This document shows positions 1 through 9,716 of a stretch of DNA of 47,768 bases, one piece after another (position 1 is the first letter of the stretch; every line of letters begins with the position of its first letter). The notes beneath the pieces were generated by a model. That model had not been told where the DNA came from. It ran no database searches and saw only the letters and a program-made list of their open reading frames with translations. Position numbers and translations under genes: made by a program. Location: contig JAUPTV010000291.1 in the NCBI GenBank assembly GCA_030917925.1, positions 1 to 47,768 of the forward strand. The letters run 5' to 3'. Source of the DNA: Pseudomonadota bacterium. GTDB lineage: Bacteria > Pseudomonadota > Gammaproteobacteria > Competibacterales > Competibacteraceae.

Positions 1-2
1 GC

Positions 3-1742
3 CAGAATACCCGGCGCATTCCGGTTATTTTCGGCAACCCGCCCTATAACGCTAATCAGCGCAGTGAAAATGACAACAATAAAAATGAACCGGCGCCGAT
101 TGCCGACGCCCGCATCAAGGAAACCTACCTCGCGGAAAGTTCCGCGCAAAAGACCAAGTTATATGACCCCTATCTGCGCTTTTTCCGCTGGGCCAGTGAC
201 CGAATTGGCGACGCAGGCATTATTGGTTTAGTCACCAATCGCTCTTATCTGGATGCCCGGCATGCGGATGGATTCCGTAAAGTCGTCGCCCAGGAATTTC
301 AGGAAATCTGGATTATTGATCTGCAAAGCGATGTCCGGCGTAATCCCAAAATATCGGGTACAAAGCATAATGTATTCGGCATTCAAACCGGTGTAGCGAT
401 TAGTCTTTTCGTCCGCAACCCGCAACGGGAAGGTTGCGAGATTCGCCATATTGCGCTGGACGATTTTATGACCGCGATGGAAAAACGCCGCTGGCTGGCG
501 ACGCATCCGTTACGGCAACTGGCGCGGGACGGCGCATTAACCCGCCTGCGCCCGACCCTGCACGGGGGCTGGATCGATCAACCGACTGCCGACTGGTCCG
601 CGTTTTTGCCGGTTGCCGATAAAGCGGTGAAAGCCGGTCAGGCCGAAGCGGCGATTTTCCGGCTGTTCGCCAGCAGCATTAAAACCAACCGTGATGAGTG
701 GGTTTATGATGTGGATAAACGGCAACTCCGGCGCAAGGTGCAGTACTTCATTGCGGCTTTTAATCGCCAGATTGCTAGCGGCACTATGAATCCAGATACC
801 CTCGATTATTCCATCAAGTGGAGTAGTACGCTAAAAACCCGGAATAAACTACCCGCTTATTCAGCCAGGAAGCTGTTAACTTCGCTCTGGCGGCCGTTTG
901 TGAAACGGCATTACTACGCAGAAAAGGCGCTAAGTGACCGCCTGACCGCGTTGCACTATCAAATTTATGGCATGGATCTGAAACAGGCTAATCTCGGTAT
1001 CGGCATCTCCGGCGGCTCGGCCATGAAGCCCTTTCAGGCACTGGCGTTTAATGGCTTGGCCGATTATGAATGTGTTGAAAAGAATCAGTTGTTGCCGCTC
1101 TGGATTTACGCTACCGACGGTTCCCGACAGGACAATATTACTGACTGGGCGTTGACGCAATTCCGCACACATTACACTGATTCCACTATCGAAAAGCCGG
1201 ATATTTTCCACTACGTCTATGCGGTGCTGCATCATCCCGTTTATCGGGAAATCTATGCGCTTAATCTCAAAGCGGAAATGCCTCGTATTCCGTTTTATCC
1301 CGATTTTTGCCCATGGGCCGCCTGGGGGCAGGCGCTCATGGATCTGCATACGGGATTTGAGAACGTGGAACCCTGGCCCTTGGTGCGCCGGGATGACCGA
1401 GCGGTGCCAATACCTTCCAAACCCCGGCTCAAGGCGGACAAGACTGCGGGCGTCATCGAGATTGACAGCATCACCCGACTGGAAGGTGTCCCCGCGCAAG
1501 CCTGGGACTATCGGTTGGGAAACCGCTCGGCGCTGGAGTGGATTCTGGAGGAATACCAGGAAGCGACGCCCCGCGATCCGACTCTTCGTGCCCAGTTCAA
1601 TGATTATCGCTTCGCTGATTACAAGGAATCCGTGATTGACCTGCTCTGCCGGGTGACGCGGGTGAGTGCGGAAACGATGAGCATAATCCGCTGCATGGAC
1701 CGTGCTTCCCAGGATCATGCAGACTCTGATAGCGCGAGTTAG
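3..1742 (+). CDS. Type ISP-like restriction-modification protein, C-terminal part (5' end outside window)
   Basis: The reading frame is open from the window edge, so this is a 3' fragment of a larger gene; the ATG at 468 in the ORF track is only internal. About ten codons in, the protein reads VIFGNPPYNANQ. This is the catalytic NPPY motif of gamma-class N6-adenine DNA methyltransferases, followed by a typical Rossmann-fold methyltransferase stretch (GIIGLVTNRSYLD). About 400 residues without methyltransferase motifs follow, matching the target-recognition region at the C-terminus of single-chain type ISP enzymes (LlaGI/LlaBIII-like), whose nuclease and helicase domains would lie upstream of the window. 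Known for the family: one polypeptide cuts and methylates DNA as a phage defence. Inferred here from the methyltransferase motif and the long C-terminal tail. A solitary class IIG-type enzyme is the alternative. The stop TAG overlaps the stop of convergent psd. Confidence 0.75.
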   Translation, partial: QNTRRIPVIFGNPPYNANQRSENDNNKNEPAPIADARIKETYLAESSAQKTKLYDPYLRFFRWASDRIGDAGIIGLVTNRSYLDARHADGFRKVVAQEFQEIWIIDLQSDVRRNPKISGTKHNVFGIQTGVAISLFVRNPQREGCEIRHIALDDFMTAMEKRRWLATHPLRQLARDGALTRLRPTLHGGWIDQPTADWSAFLPVADKAVKAGQAEAAIFRLFASSIKTNRDEWVYDVDKRQLRRKVQYFIAAFNRQIASGTMNPDTLDYSIKWSSTLKTRNKLPAYSARKLLTSLWRPFVKRHYYAEKALSDRLTALHYQIYGMDLKQANLGIGISGGSAMKPFQALAFNGLADYECVEKNQLLPLWIYATDGSRQDNITDWALTQFRTHYTDSTIEKPDIFHYVYAVLHHPVYREIYALNLKAEMPRIPFYPDFCPWAAWGQALMDLHTGFENVEPWPLVRRDDRAVPIPSKPRLKADKTAGVIEIDSITRLEGVPAQAWDYRLGNRSALEWILEEYQEATPRDPTLRAQFNDYRFADYKESVIDLLCRVTRVSAETMSIIRCMDRASQDHADSDSAS

Positions 1743-2641
1743 GAAACGGGTTTAGCCAGTTTGCCCAGTCGCTGGCCCATCCGCACCGGCATACCCGGCT
1801 GAAGGTCCCGTTCCCAGCGCACTTTCCTCGGCCCGAACAGCAGGATCACCGTAGATCCCATATTGAAGCGGCCCATTTCTGCGCCCCGGTCCAGTCGCAC
1901 CGCCCCATCGCCGTCCGGCGGATAGTCCCAATGCCGCAGGGTTTTGCCCAGCGGCGGGGTCATCACTCCGGCCCACACGGTTTGAATCGACGCGACGTTG
2001 ATCGCGCCGACCAGGACCATCGCCATCGGTCCCGCCAAGGTGTCGAAGATCGCGACCACCCGTTCATTACGGGCGAACAATTCCGGAACCATCCGGGTCG
2101 TCAGCGGCGACACGCTGAACAGCTTGCCGGGAATGTGCACCATTTCCCGCAACTGACCGGCCAGGGGGAGATGAATCCGATGATAATCCCGTGGCGACAG
2201 GTACAGCGTCGTGAACGCGCCGCCCTGGAAGGCTTTGGCGCGTTCTGCATCGCCGCCCAGCAATGCGGTTAATGAGAAATGGCGGCCCTTGGCCTGAATC
2301 AGCGTATCAGCGTCGGCTATTCCGATCTGACTGACCGCGCCATCCACCGGACAACCCATCACCCGGTCGCCGGGAGCAAAAGGCCGTGCGCCCGGTTTCA
2401 GCGCCCGGGTGAAAAAGGCGTTGAAATCGGGATAGGCATGAGGACGGGTTTCCAGGGCTTCATCCAGATTCACCCGAAAATGCCGGACGAAGTGGCGAAT
2501 CAGCGGGTCTTTGAACCACGGCGTTCGCACCCGCGTCGCCCGGTAGACCAACCGGGTCAGCAGGCGTTGCGGCAACCAGGATTGCGCCAGGAAACGGAGA
2601 CGGTCGCCCAGTGGCGCAGATGCAGGTTTGATATCAGACAT
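1739..2641 (-). CDS. psd: Phosphatidylserine decarboxylase
   Basis: Converts phosphatidylserine to phosphatidylethanolamine at the inner membrane, the last step of PE synthesis. The 300-residue protein starting [10 protein letters not shown] matches the proteobacterial family (about 290-320 residues). Near the C-terminus it has the self-cleavage site in the form MGSTVILLF; cleavage before the serine generates the pyruvoyl cofactor and the small alpha subunit. Other family blocks are [11 protein letters not shown] and [11 protein letters not shown], and the decarboxylase histidines are present in [13 protein letters not shown]. The ORF track begins 71 codons earlier, but that extension runs into prmB on the other strand and has no family similarity, so the ATG at 2641 is preferred. 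It is divergent from prmB and convergent with the upstream restriction-modification gene, with overlapping stop codons. Confidence 0.95.
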   Translation of the reverse strand: MSDIKPASAPLGDRLRFLAQSWLPQRLLTRLVYRATRVRTPWFKDPLIRHFVRHFRVNLDEALETRPHAYPDFNAFFTRALKPGARPFAPGDRVMGCPVDGAVSQIGIADADTLIQAKGRHFSLTALLGGDAERAKAFQGGAFTTLYLSPRDYHRIHLPLAGQLREMVHIPGKLFSVSPLTTRMVPELFARNERVVAIFDTLAGPMAMVLVGAINVASIQTVWAGVMTPPLGKTLRHWDYPPDGDGAVRLDRGAEMGRFNMGSTVILLFGPRKVRWERDLQPGMPVRMGQRLGKLAKPVS

Positions 2642-2752
2642 GGGAATGGCATTCAGTCGATAGGAAACAGAAAGCATATCCCGCTGGCGGTTGAAACGAT
2701 AGAATTCATCGGCTATCCACTGGCTTTGTCCACCTTCCACCGAATTTGGCTG

Positions 2753-3658
2753 ATGATGACCCACGACGACGTTCTCAATCACTTGCATACGCTCCGCGAT
2801 TTCATCCGCTGGGGGGCCAGCCGCATGAATGAAGCCGGCTTGTACTTTGGCCATGGCGCGGATAACGCCATCGACGAAGCGGCGGCGTTAACCCTCCATG
2901 CCCTGCATCTTCCCCCTGATCTGCATACGGAATATTTGCAGGCGGCGCTGACCCCGGACGAAAAACGCGCAGTACGCCATCTGTTGGAGCGGCGGCTCAC
3001 TGAACGTAAACCAGCCGCTTATCTGACGCAGCGCGCCTGGTTCATGGGCCTGCCGTTCTATGTCGACGAGCGAGTGCTGATTCCGCGTTCGCCACTGGCT
3101 GAACTGATCGAGCGGCAGTTTGCGCCGTGGCTGACCGACAGCCGCAAGGTGGAAACGATCCTGGATTTGGGCACCGGCAGCGGTTGTATCGGCATCGCTT
3201 GCGCTTACACCTTCCCGGATGCGCGGGTCGATCTGGTCGATATTTCCGCCGATGCCCTGACCGTCGCCCGGCGCAATGTTGCCGAGCATGGGCTGGAAGA
3301 ACAGGTGGAAGTGATTCAGTCTGATCTGTTCTCGGCGCTGAAGGGTCGCCATTACGACATCATCATCAGCAATCCGCCTTATGTAGCGCTGGATGAACTG
3401 GATGCGCTGCCCGCCGAATATCACCATGAACCCCGGTTGGGACTGGCGGCGGGCGTTGCCGGCCTGGATGTAGTCATCGACATCCTGCATCAGGCCGCCG
3501 ATTTCCTGAACCGGGACGGTCTCTTGGTGGTCGAGGTGGGTAATGCGCAATACGCGCTCTGCGAAGCCATGCCGGAAGCGCCCTTTACCTGGCTGGAATT
3601 TGAGCGGGGTGGTCAGGGCGTGTTTCTGTTAAACGCCGCGCAAGTACGCCGACTTTAG
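2753..3658 (+). CDS. prmB: Ribosomal protein uL3 glutamine N5-methyltransferase PrmB
   Basis: SAM-dependent methyltransferase that modifies a glutamine of ribosomal protein L3 during 50S assembly. Starting at [10 protein letters not shown] it is 301 residues, close to the E. coli protein. The SAM-binding motif I is [12 protein letters not shown] and the glutamine-binding motif is [11 protein letters not shown]. The stretch [17 protein letters not shown] separates PrmB from its paralogue PrmC (release-factor methylase). The ORF-track start at 2279 is antisense to psd and is rejected. The two in-frame ATGs at 2753 and 2756 are equally possible starts. Only about 110 bases separate it from the divergent psd start, so both promoters must lie there. 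hemN follows after 11 bases and is probably cotranscribed. Confidence 0.93.
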   Translation: MMTHDDVLNHLHTLRDFIRWGASRMNEAGLYFGHGADNAIDEAAALTLHALHLPPDLHTEYLQAALTPDEKRAVRHLLERRLTERKPAAYLTQRAWFMGLPFYVDERVLIPRSPLAELIERQFAPWLTDSRKVETILDLGTGSGCIGIACAYTFPDARVDLVDISADALTVARRNVAEHGLEEQVEVIQSDLFSALKGRHYDIIISNPPYVALDELDALPAEYHHEPRLGLAAGVAGLDVVIDILHQAADFLNRDGLLVVEVGNAQYALCEAMPEAPFTWLEFERGGQGVFLLNAAQVRRL

Positions 3659-3669
3659 AGGAGTCTCCT

Positions 3670-5052
3670 GTGGATACCGCGATTATTTTTGACCTGGCGC
3701 TGATCGGTAAATACGACAAGGCCGGTCCCCGCTATACCTCTTACCCGACCGCTGTGCAGTTCCATGACGGGTTCGGTGAAGCGGAATATCGGGAACAGGC
3801 GCTGGCCAGTAATGCCAGTGGCCGACCGTTGTCGCTGTATCTGCATATCCCCTTCTGCGATACAGTGTGCTTCTATTGCGCCTGCAACAAGATCATCACC
3901 AAGAACCGCCGGCATACGCTGCCTTATCTGGAGCATCTTCACCGGGAAATTGCGTTGCAGGGTGCCTTGTTCGACCGTTCCCGGCCGGTTACGCAACTGC
4001 ATTGGGGCGGCGGTACGCCCACCTTTATTAGCGCCGACCAGATGCGCGAATTAATGCGGGTCACCGGCGAATATTTCCAGTTACTGCCTGACGATAGCGG
4101 CGAGTATTCCATCGAGGTCGATCCCCGCGAAACCGATGACGGCACGGTGGGTCTGTTGCGGGACATTGGCTTTAACCGGCTCAGTCTGGGCGTTCAGGAC
4201 TTTGATCCCGAGGTGCAGAAAGCGGTCAACCGCCTGCAATCCCGGGAGATTACGCTGAAGGTGATGGAAGCCGCCCGCACCGAGGGCTTTCATTCGATCA
4301 GCGTGGATTTGATTTATGGACTGCCCTTGCAGACCGTGGCCAGTTTTACCCGGACCATTGACGACATTATCGCCCACAATCCGGACCGGATTTCGGTATT
4401 TAATTACGCGCACTTGCCCGACCTGTTCAAAACCCAGCGCCAGATCGATGCCGACTTATTACCGCCGCCAGCGGTGAAACTGGAGATTCTGAAAACGGTG
4501 ATCGAGCGATTGACCGGGGCTGGTTATGTCTATATCGGCATGGATCACTTCGCGAAGCCGGATGATGAACTGGCGCTGGCGCAACAATCCGGGACGCTGT
4601 ATCGCAATTTTCAGGGTTATAGCACGCACGCGGATTGTGACCTGATCGGACTAGGCGCGACCTCGATTGGGGTGGTCGGCGACAGCTACAGCCAGAATTT
4701 AAAGGGATTGGAAGAGTATTACGCCCGGATTGCCGAAGGACGAATTGCGGTCTTTCGCGGTGTGCAACTGAATGATGATGACCGGTTACGGCGGGCGGTG
4801 ATTACGACGTTAATCTGTCATTTTTCCCTGGAATTCTCCGCGATTGAGCGCCAGTACAGCATCGTGTTCCGCAACTATTTCACCCTGGAACTGGCGGAGC
4901 TGGCAGACATGCAGGCGGATGGATTATTAGCGCTGTCCGGGACCGGGATTCAGGTGCTACCGCCGGGTCGGTTGCTGATTCGCAATATTTGCATGACGTT
5001 TGATCGCTATTTGCGAGAGCAGAAACAGCAACGCTTCTCCAAGGTGATTTAA
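3670..5052 (+). CDS. hemN: Oxygen-independent coproporphyrinogen III oxidase
   Basis: Radical SAM enzyme that oxidatively decarboxylates coproporphyrinogen III to protoporphyrinogen IX in haem synthesis without oxygen. The 460-residue length equals that of classical HemN. The N-terminal KYDKAGPRYTSYPTA, the iron-sulphur motif CDTVCFYCAC (CxxxCxxC) and the SAM-binding WGGGTPTF are all present. The C-terminus contains the HemN-specific domain. Translation probably starts at GTG 3670, with GAGGAG about 8 bases upstream. It lies directly behind prmB. The last ~145 bases are duplicated in decayed form near 10.82 kb (see that entry and the findings), so this gene's 3' end may mark the left border of an inserted segment. 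Confidence 0.96.
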   Translation: MDTAIIFDLALIGKYDKAGPRYTSYPTAVQFHDGFGEAEYREQALASNASGRPLSLYLHIPFCDTVCFYCACNKIITKNRRHTLPYLEHLHREIALQGALFDRSRPVTQLHWGGGTPTFISADQMRELMRVTGEYFQLLPDDSGEYSIEVDPRETDDGTVGLLRDIGFNRLSLGVQDFDPEVQKAVNRLQSREITLKVMEAARTEGFHSISVDLIYGLPLQTVASFTRTIDDIIAHNPDRISVFNYAHLPDLFKTQRQIDADLLPPPAVKLEILKTVIERLTGAGYVYIGMDHFAKPDDELALAQQSGTLYRNFQGYSTHADCDLIGLGATSIGVVGDSYSQNLKGLEEYYARIAEGRIAVFRGVQLNDDDRLRRAVITTLICHFSLEFSAIERQYSIVFRNYFTLELAELADMQADGLLALSGTGIQVLPPGRLLIRNICMTFDRYLREQKQQRFSKVI

Positions 5053-5106
5053 CGGGATGGGCGTTGGCTGGAATAGGGTTTGCCAACTTAATGACTGTGG
5101 CGGTCT

Positions 5107-6222
5107 TTAAAGCGGAAGCGCCATGGTTTCTCCCTGCTTCGATGTTTTTGATGTTGATAGGGGCGTCTTTCCTAACAAAAGATCCCTGACTGCCGAAGCT
5201 ACCGATTCAGCCAGCGTACAAGGTACTGCGTTGCCAATCTGGCAGTATACCTTGCTTTGCGGTCCAACAAATTTGTAATTAGCAGGAAAACCTTGAAGTA
5301 AAGCCGCTTCATCCACGGTAAGACGCCTCAAGTATTTGGGAACCTCAATATTCGGTAGGGGAGGCATGCCCTTCCATAGCTTTTCGTGATATTTTTCGAC
5401 CCAACTCTCTTTATATTCATAGAGATGTTGTTCGTCAATAATCGGCGTTCGATTGCCGCCCATACTGGCGGGAAGGGTATTAGACCATCCATCAGGATTG
5501 AGCGGGCGTCCCTGGCCATTGAATAACATTCCAGCATACGGCGATTTTCTTAACACTGGGTTTACAGCAAGTGTTATTTTAGCCTTACAGATCTTGGGAT
5601 TGGTTTTCGATCCAGCGGGACCCAGATGCTGAATTACATCGCGCACGGCCAGAGCTTTTTTCTGGTAGGCATCGAGAAATCCTAATCGGGCGTCTTGCTT
5701 CATCTCAATAGCGCCGATGAAGAAAATCCGCTCCCGGTTTTGAGCGGAACCATAGTCCTTTGCATTTAATACATTCATGGATACCGAGTAGCCGAGTTGA
5801 GAGAACGATCTGAATAGTTCTTCTCTGACTTTCTGGAATTTTTCGAGGAAAGCGAGTGCTTTCACATTTTCCATAACGAAGATCCGTGGTTGAACTGCCC
5901 GCACCACGCCCATAAACGAAAATATCAATTGGCTGCGCGGGTCATTAAGGTCCATTTTTCCGGCGACGGAAAAGCCTTGACAGGGCGGACCGCCAAATAC
6001 CACATCCACGCCACGGAATGCCCTCAACGTCTCGATATGCTGATTGATATCGCCTTCAAATAACTCGGAATCCTGGTGATTCGCTTGGTAGGTTTTACCC
6101 GCAAAGGCGTCGATCTCATTGGCCGCAAGAATCTTGAAGCCGGCCCGTTCAAACCCGACATCCATACCACCGGCCCCACTGAAGAGGGAAATTGCGGTTA
6201 AAGACTTCATGAAATATTCCAT
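5107..6222 (-). CDS. DNA (cytosine-5)-methyltransferase, type II-like
   Basis: Methylates cytosine C5 in a specific DNA sequence, normally to protect the host from a partner endonuclease. The conserved motifs appear in order: I (SLFSGAGGMDVGFERAGF), IV with the catalytic Cys (FGGPPCQGFSVAG), VI (VMENVKAL), VIII (QNRERIFFIGA), a variable target-recognition region, and X (CQIGNAVPC). The start is most likely MEYFMKSL at 6222 (371 residues) or MKSL at 6210. The 130 extra codons in the ORF track overlap the divergent HTH gene and are unrelated to the family. Base composition is richer in A+T than psd, hemN or the liv genes, which fits horizontal acquisition. The divergent neighbour, 39 bases away, is the likely cognate regulator/endonuclease. 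The target sequence cannot be read from the protein by eye. Confidence 0.93.
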   Translation of the reverse strand: MEYFMKSLTAISLFSGAGGMDVGFERAGFKILAANEIDAFAGKTYQANHQDSELFEGDINQHIETLRAFRGVDVVFGGPPCQGFSVAGKMDLNDPRSQLIFSFMGVVRAVQPRIFVMENVKALAFLEKFQKVREELFRSFSQLGYSVSMNVLNAKDYGSAQNRERIFFIGAIEMKQDARLGFLDAYQKKALAVRDVIQHLGPAGSKTNPKICKAKITLAVNPVLRKSPYAGMLFNGQGRPLNPDGWSNTLPASMGGNRTPIIDEQHLYEYKESWVEKYHEKLWKGMPPLPNIEVPKYLRRLTVDEAALLQGFPANYKFVGPQSKVYCQIGNAVPCTLAESVASAVRDLLLGKTPLSTSKTSKQGETMALPL

Positions 6223-6239
6223 TTTCGAATAATCCGTAA

Positions 6240-6269
6240 ATTCTAGCACAATGCCGAGCTTATGAACAA
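6240..6269 (-). promoter_or_regulatory. Candidate sigma70-type promoter for the methyltransferase gene
   Basis: Read on the minus strand, TTGTTC (6264-6269) and TAGAAT (6240-6245) are spaced by 18 bases, with the methyltransferase ATG 17 bases further on. The -35 element lies inside the first codons of the divergent HTH gene, so transcription of the two genes would compete, and an HTH repressor bound here could govern both. Judged by eye only. Confidence 0.35.
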
Positions 6270-7602
6270 GAACAAATCGATTTATTCGCCTGAATACGCT
6301 GATCTGGTCGAGTTGTTGACCCGAGAAAGGCGGCGACTGGGGCTTTCGCAGGCCGAGGTCGGTGAATCTATGGGTATGTCTCAATCTGATGTTTCCAAGA
6401 TTGAAAATCAGGACCGACGCATTGATGTTTACGAATTCAGAAAGCTGTTGGCTGCCTATCGCGTTCAGGATAACCCCAGACTTAAGCGCTATGTGCAGGA
6501 TTTCTTTGGAGTCATGATGAAAGTTGAAGAACGCAAGGAATTTGTTCATTACTGGCTGAACACCAGACTGAACTATGCAAAATCTCTTTCCGGAGAAGAA
6601 TTCAAGAAGCTCCACGATGAGGCAGCTATCTCTCAGATTTTAGCAGATTTGATCGAAACCAGCGCTAAAGGATTTCGTGGCGTGGTAGTGACTTGTTTAG
6701 CGGGCTATCATGTTGACAAGAGTTTTAACCCTCTGGTTGATTTTTATGCGTGTAACCCGCGCTCTATTTTTGAGCAGACCATTTGGTATGTACTGACTGA
6801 GTACAATATTCCGTGCGGAAAATCTGATCCACTCAATGTTGCAAAAAACATCAATAAACTCGATAGAAACTGGGCTAAAGATCGACGGCCAGAAAAAGCA
6901 GCGCTTGCCGCAGTAGCCTTTTTTGAGCGTTATTTTGGCGAGAATGACCCTGAACAACAATCTTTGTTGGAAGATTATTTTTTCTATAAACTCATCAAGT
7001 ATTCAGAAAGCATCGCTGCTATTCCAGTTGCAGGCGCAGATATTTCCGGTGTTTCCAGGCAGTGGCTTGCCGAAAATCTTATTCAATTCTCACTCAATGC
7101 CCCTGAATCTGGGGCAACGCCTCAATGGCTGATTGCTTGCTTATTGAAACAACTATTTAAAGGAAGCACTACCTTGGTTTGCGGCAGTGAAGAAAGTGTA
7201 TTTGGCACCAATACCACATCAAAGAAACCCGCTGATCTTTGGTTGGAATACAATGACAAGGTGATATCGCTTTTTGAAGTGACGTTAAAAAAAATTGACC
7301 AAAAACGACTTGAAGACTTTATCGAGTCTACGCATCTTTCCGGATTAGACGGGATTCCAGTAACCTTTATTTGCCGAATTCCAGAAGATATTTCAACGCT
7401 TAAAGATGTGACCGCCAACACGCTTTTTTATAAAGGACGTATGATTGATTTCGTAGATTATTCATCGTTTATTCGATCCTCATTTGCTCTGGTTCACGCA
7501 GAAGGGGCCAGCGAAATATACGATTCCATGCAGGCATTTGTAAAACAAATCACCACATCCGTAAAAGCGAAAGGCGTTTGGAATTCGATTTTTAATAACT
7601 GA
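6262..7602 (+). CDS. XRE-type HTH protein with probable PD-(D/E)XK nuclease domain; putative partner of the methyltransferase
   Basis: 446 residues. Residues ~17-67 are a clear XRE/Cro helix-turn-helix ([20 protein letters not shown], then [12 protein letters not shown]). The long middle part is not recognised. Residues ~310-345 read [10 protein letters not shown]...SLFEVTLKK, where Asp325, Glu339 and Lys343 resemble the core of a PD-(D/E)XK nuclease, although the spacing is E-x3-K rather than E-x-K. With the divergent m5C methyltransferase this suggests a type II system whose endonuclease carries its own controller-type DNA-binding domain; that is inference. The alternative is a plain regulator with a degenerate nuclease fold. 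The gene is A+T-rich like its neighbour. A four-codon ORF (ATG at 6251) ends on TGA overlapping this start codon, which could couple translation. Confidence 0.7.
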   Translation: MNKNKSIYSPEYADLVELLTRERRRLGLSQAEVGESMGMSQSDVSKIENQDRRIDVYEFRKLLAAYRVQDNPRLKRYVQDFFGVMMKVEERKEFVHYWLNTRLNYAKSLSGEEFKKLHDEAAISQILADLIETSAKGFRGVVVTCLAGYHVDKSFNPLVDFYACNPRSIFEQTIWYVLTEYNIPCGKSDPLNVAKNINKLDRNWAKDRRPEKAALAAVAFFERYFGENDPEQQSLLEDYFFYKLIKYSESIAAIPVAGADISGVSRQWLAENLIQFSLNAPESGATPQWLIACLLKQLFKGSTTLVCGSEESVFGTNTTSKKPADLWLEYNDKVISLFEVTLKKIDQKRLEDFIESTHLSGLDGIPVTFICRIPEDISTLKDVTANTLFYKGRMIDFVDYSSFIRSSFALVHAEGASEIYDSMQAFVKQITTSVKAKGVWNSIFNN

Positions 7603-7667
7603 CTTTAAATCATCCATCCACTTTTTCAAATTGCATCCCCATTATTACCCACGTCAGGATCTATTCC

Positions 7668-9698
7668 GTGCCTACCTCTCATCTTCATCCCCTCCTGTCC
7701 TCCCAACCCTTCGCCCGCAAGGGCAAGATTGTCACCGCTGATGAAGCCGTGCGGTTGATCCGCGATGGCGATTCCGTGGTCACTGGCGGTTTCGTCGGTA
7801 TTGGTTTCGCGGAGTATCTGGCGGTTGCGTTGGAAAACCGCTTTCTGGAAACCGGCCAACCCCATAACTTGACACTGGTCTACGCCGCTGGTCAGGGCGA
7901 TGGCAAGGAACGGGGCTTGAACCATCTTGGCCATGAAGGACTGATCAAGCGGGTTATTGGCGGTCACTGGGGTCTGGTGCCCAAACTGGGTCAACTGGCT
8001 ATGGCGGGCAAAATTGAAGCCTATAACCTGCCCCAAGGGGTGATTTCCCACCTGTTCCGCGATATTGCCGCCCACAAACCCGGCACGATCAGTTCCGTCG
8101 GATTAGGAACCTTCGTTGATCCCCGCTTCGGCGGCGGCAAGATGAACGCGCTGACCACCAAAGATATGGTCGAAATCATGACGATTGGTGGGAAGGAGTA
8201 TCTGTTCTACAAAGCGTTTCCGCTGCAGGTCGCTCTGGTGCGCGGCACGACCGCCGACCCGGATGGCAATATTTCCATGGAACGGGAAGCGCTGACGCTG
8301 GAGGTGTTGGCAATTGCGACCGCCGTTCACAACTCCGGCGGCGTGGTCATCGTCCAGGTGGAGCGACTGGCTGAGCGGGGCAGCCTGCATCCGCGTAATG
8401 TGAAAATTCCCGGTGTGCTGGTGGATTGCGTCGTCGTCGCGCCACCGGAGTATCACTGGCAGACCTTTGAAACCCCGTATAACCCGGCCTTCAGCGGTGA
8501 AATTCGGGTGCCGCTGCAATCGATTCCGTCGATGCCGCTGTCCGAACGCAAGGTTATTGCCCGCCGCGCCGCCTTTGAAATCCTGCCCAACAGCGTCGTC
8601 AATCTCGGCATCGGGATGCCGGAAGGCATTGCCAATGTCGCCAATGAAGAGAAAACCATTGATCTGATGACCTTGACAGCGGAACCAGGGGTTTTGGGCG
8701 GCATTCCCGCAGGCGGCCTCAACTTTGGCGCGGCCAGCAACACCCAGGCGATTATTGATCAGCCTTCCCAGTTCGATTTCTACGACGGCGGCGGACTGGA
8801 CATTGCCTTCCTCGGCATGGCGCAGGTGGACCGGCAGGGCAATGTCAACGTCAGCAAGTTCGGTCCGAAGCTGGCGGGCGCGGGCGGTTTCATCAACATC
8901 AGCCAGAATGCCAAGCGGGTGGTGTTTGTCGGCACGTTCCTGGCGGGCGGCAAGATTGAGATTGACCAGGGCCAATTGCAAATCACGCAACCCGGCAGGG
9001 GCCGCAAGTTCATTGAAGAAGTGGAACACCGTACCTTCAGCGGTTCCCATGCGGTCGCCAAGGGCCAGTCGGTGCTGTATATCACCGAGCGCTGTGTCTT
9101 CCAGCTCACCCGCGACGGTATGGAACTCCTGGAAATTGCGCCGGGCATCGACCTGCAACGGGATATTCTGGCGTTGATGGATTTCCCGCCGGTGTTGAAA
9201 CAGCCACCCCGGTTGATGGATGCGCGCATTTTCCAGACCGAGCCGATGGGCTTGCGCCGGGCGCTGCTGCGGCTGCCGGTTGAAGATCGCTTTATCTACG
9301 ATGCCGAGGACGACCTGTTCTTCATCAATCTGGAAGGCTACGAGATGAAGACGCTGGACGACGCTGAAACGATTCGCCGGGAAGTGACCAAACACCTCAC
9401 GCCGCTGGGCCGCAAGACCTATGCAGTGGTGAATTACGACAATTTCACGATTGACCCGGATTTGATCGACCCTTACACCGACATCATCAAGGATTTGATG
9501 AATCGCTTCTATTCCGGCGTCACCCGCTACACCACCAGCGCTTTCCTGCGGATGAAACTGGGCGATGCGCTGGAACAACGCGATGTGGCCCCGTATATCT
9601 ACGAAAGCGCGGGTGAGGCTCGCCGTCATGTGCGGGAAGCGCAGGCTGGATTGACCGAGGAGGATCTGGAAATCGCCAGTTATGGCGGGACCGGGTGA
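7668..9698 (+). CDS. Family I acyl-CoA:carboxylate CoA-transferase with C-terminal extension
   Basis: Transfers CoA between short-chain acyl-CoAs and free acids (propionate/acetate/3-keto acid type, similar to E. coli YdiF). Two tandem CoA-transferase halves are visible: the N-terminal oxyanion-hole region is [17 protein letters not shown], and the second half has [12 protein letters not shown] and the active-site block [14 protein letters not shown] with the catalytic Glu at ~339. At 676 residues it is ~145 longer than YdiF. The extra C-terminal part (from ~525; contains [11 protein letters not shown] and [16 protein letters not shown]) looks like a separate alpha/beta domain and recalls a subfamily seen in other proteobacteria. 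Start GTG at 7668 has AGGA eight bases upstream. The substrate is not determinable. It sits between the hemN repeats, so it may be island cargo or resident. Confidence 0.88.
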   Translation: MPTSHLHPLLSSQPFARKGKIVTADEAVRLIRDGDSVVTGGFVGIGFAEYLAVALENRFLETGQPHNLTLVYAAGQGDGKERGLNHLGHEGLIKRVIGGHWGLVPKLGQLAMAGKIEAYNLPQGVISHLFRDIAAHKPGTISSVGLGTFVDPRFGGGKMNALTTKDMVEIMTIGGKEYLFYKAFPLQVALVRGTTADPDGNISMEREALTLEVLAIATAVHNSGGVVIVQVERLAERGSLHPRNVKIPGVLVDCVVVAPPEYHWQTFETPYNPAFSGEIRVPLQSIPSMPLSERKVIARRAAFEILPNSVVNLGIGMPEGIANVANEEKTIDLMTLTAEPGVLGGIPAGGLNFGAASNTQAIIDQPSQFDFYDGGGLDIAFLGMAQVDRQGNVNVSKFGPKLAGAGGFINISQNAKRVVFVGTFLAGGKIEIDQGQLQITQPGRGRKFIEEVEHRTFSGSHAVAKGQSVLYITERCVFQLTRDGMELLEIAPGIDLQRDILALMDFPPVLKQPPRLMDARIFQTEPMGLRRALLRLPVEDRFIYDAEDDLFFINLEGYEMKTLDDAETIRREVTKHLTPLGRKTYAVVNYDNFTIDPDLIDPYTDIIKDLMNRFYSGVTRYTTSAFLRMKLGDALEQRDVAPYIYESAGEARRHVREAQAGLTEEDLEIASYGGTG

Positions 9699-9716
9699 AA
9701 TCGTGGAGGCGACGGC

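Noticed and set aside
930-1718. 262-residue minus-strand ORF
   Set aside because: Shadow of the type ISP-like gene, whose frame is open from the window edge and carries NPPY.
2753-3658. PrmC (release factor methyltransferase)
   Set aside because: The [17 protein letters not shown] block and the length are those of PrmB.
5063-5087. Terminator GTTGGC...GCCAAC after hemN
   Set aside because: Six pairs with a 13-base loop and no T-run is too weak.
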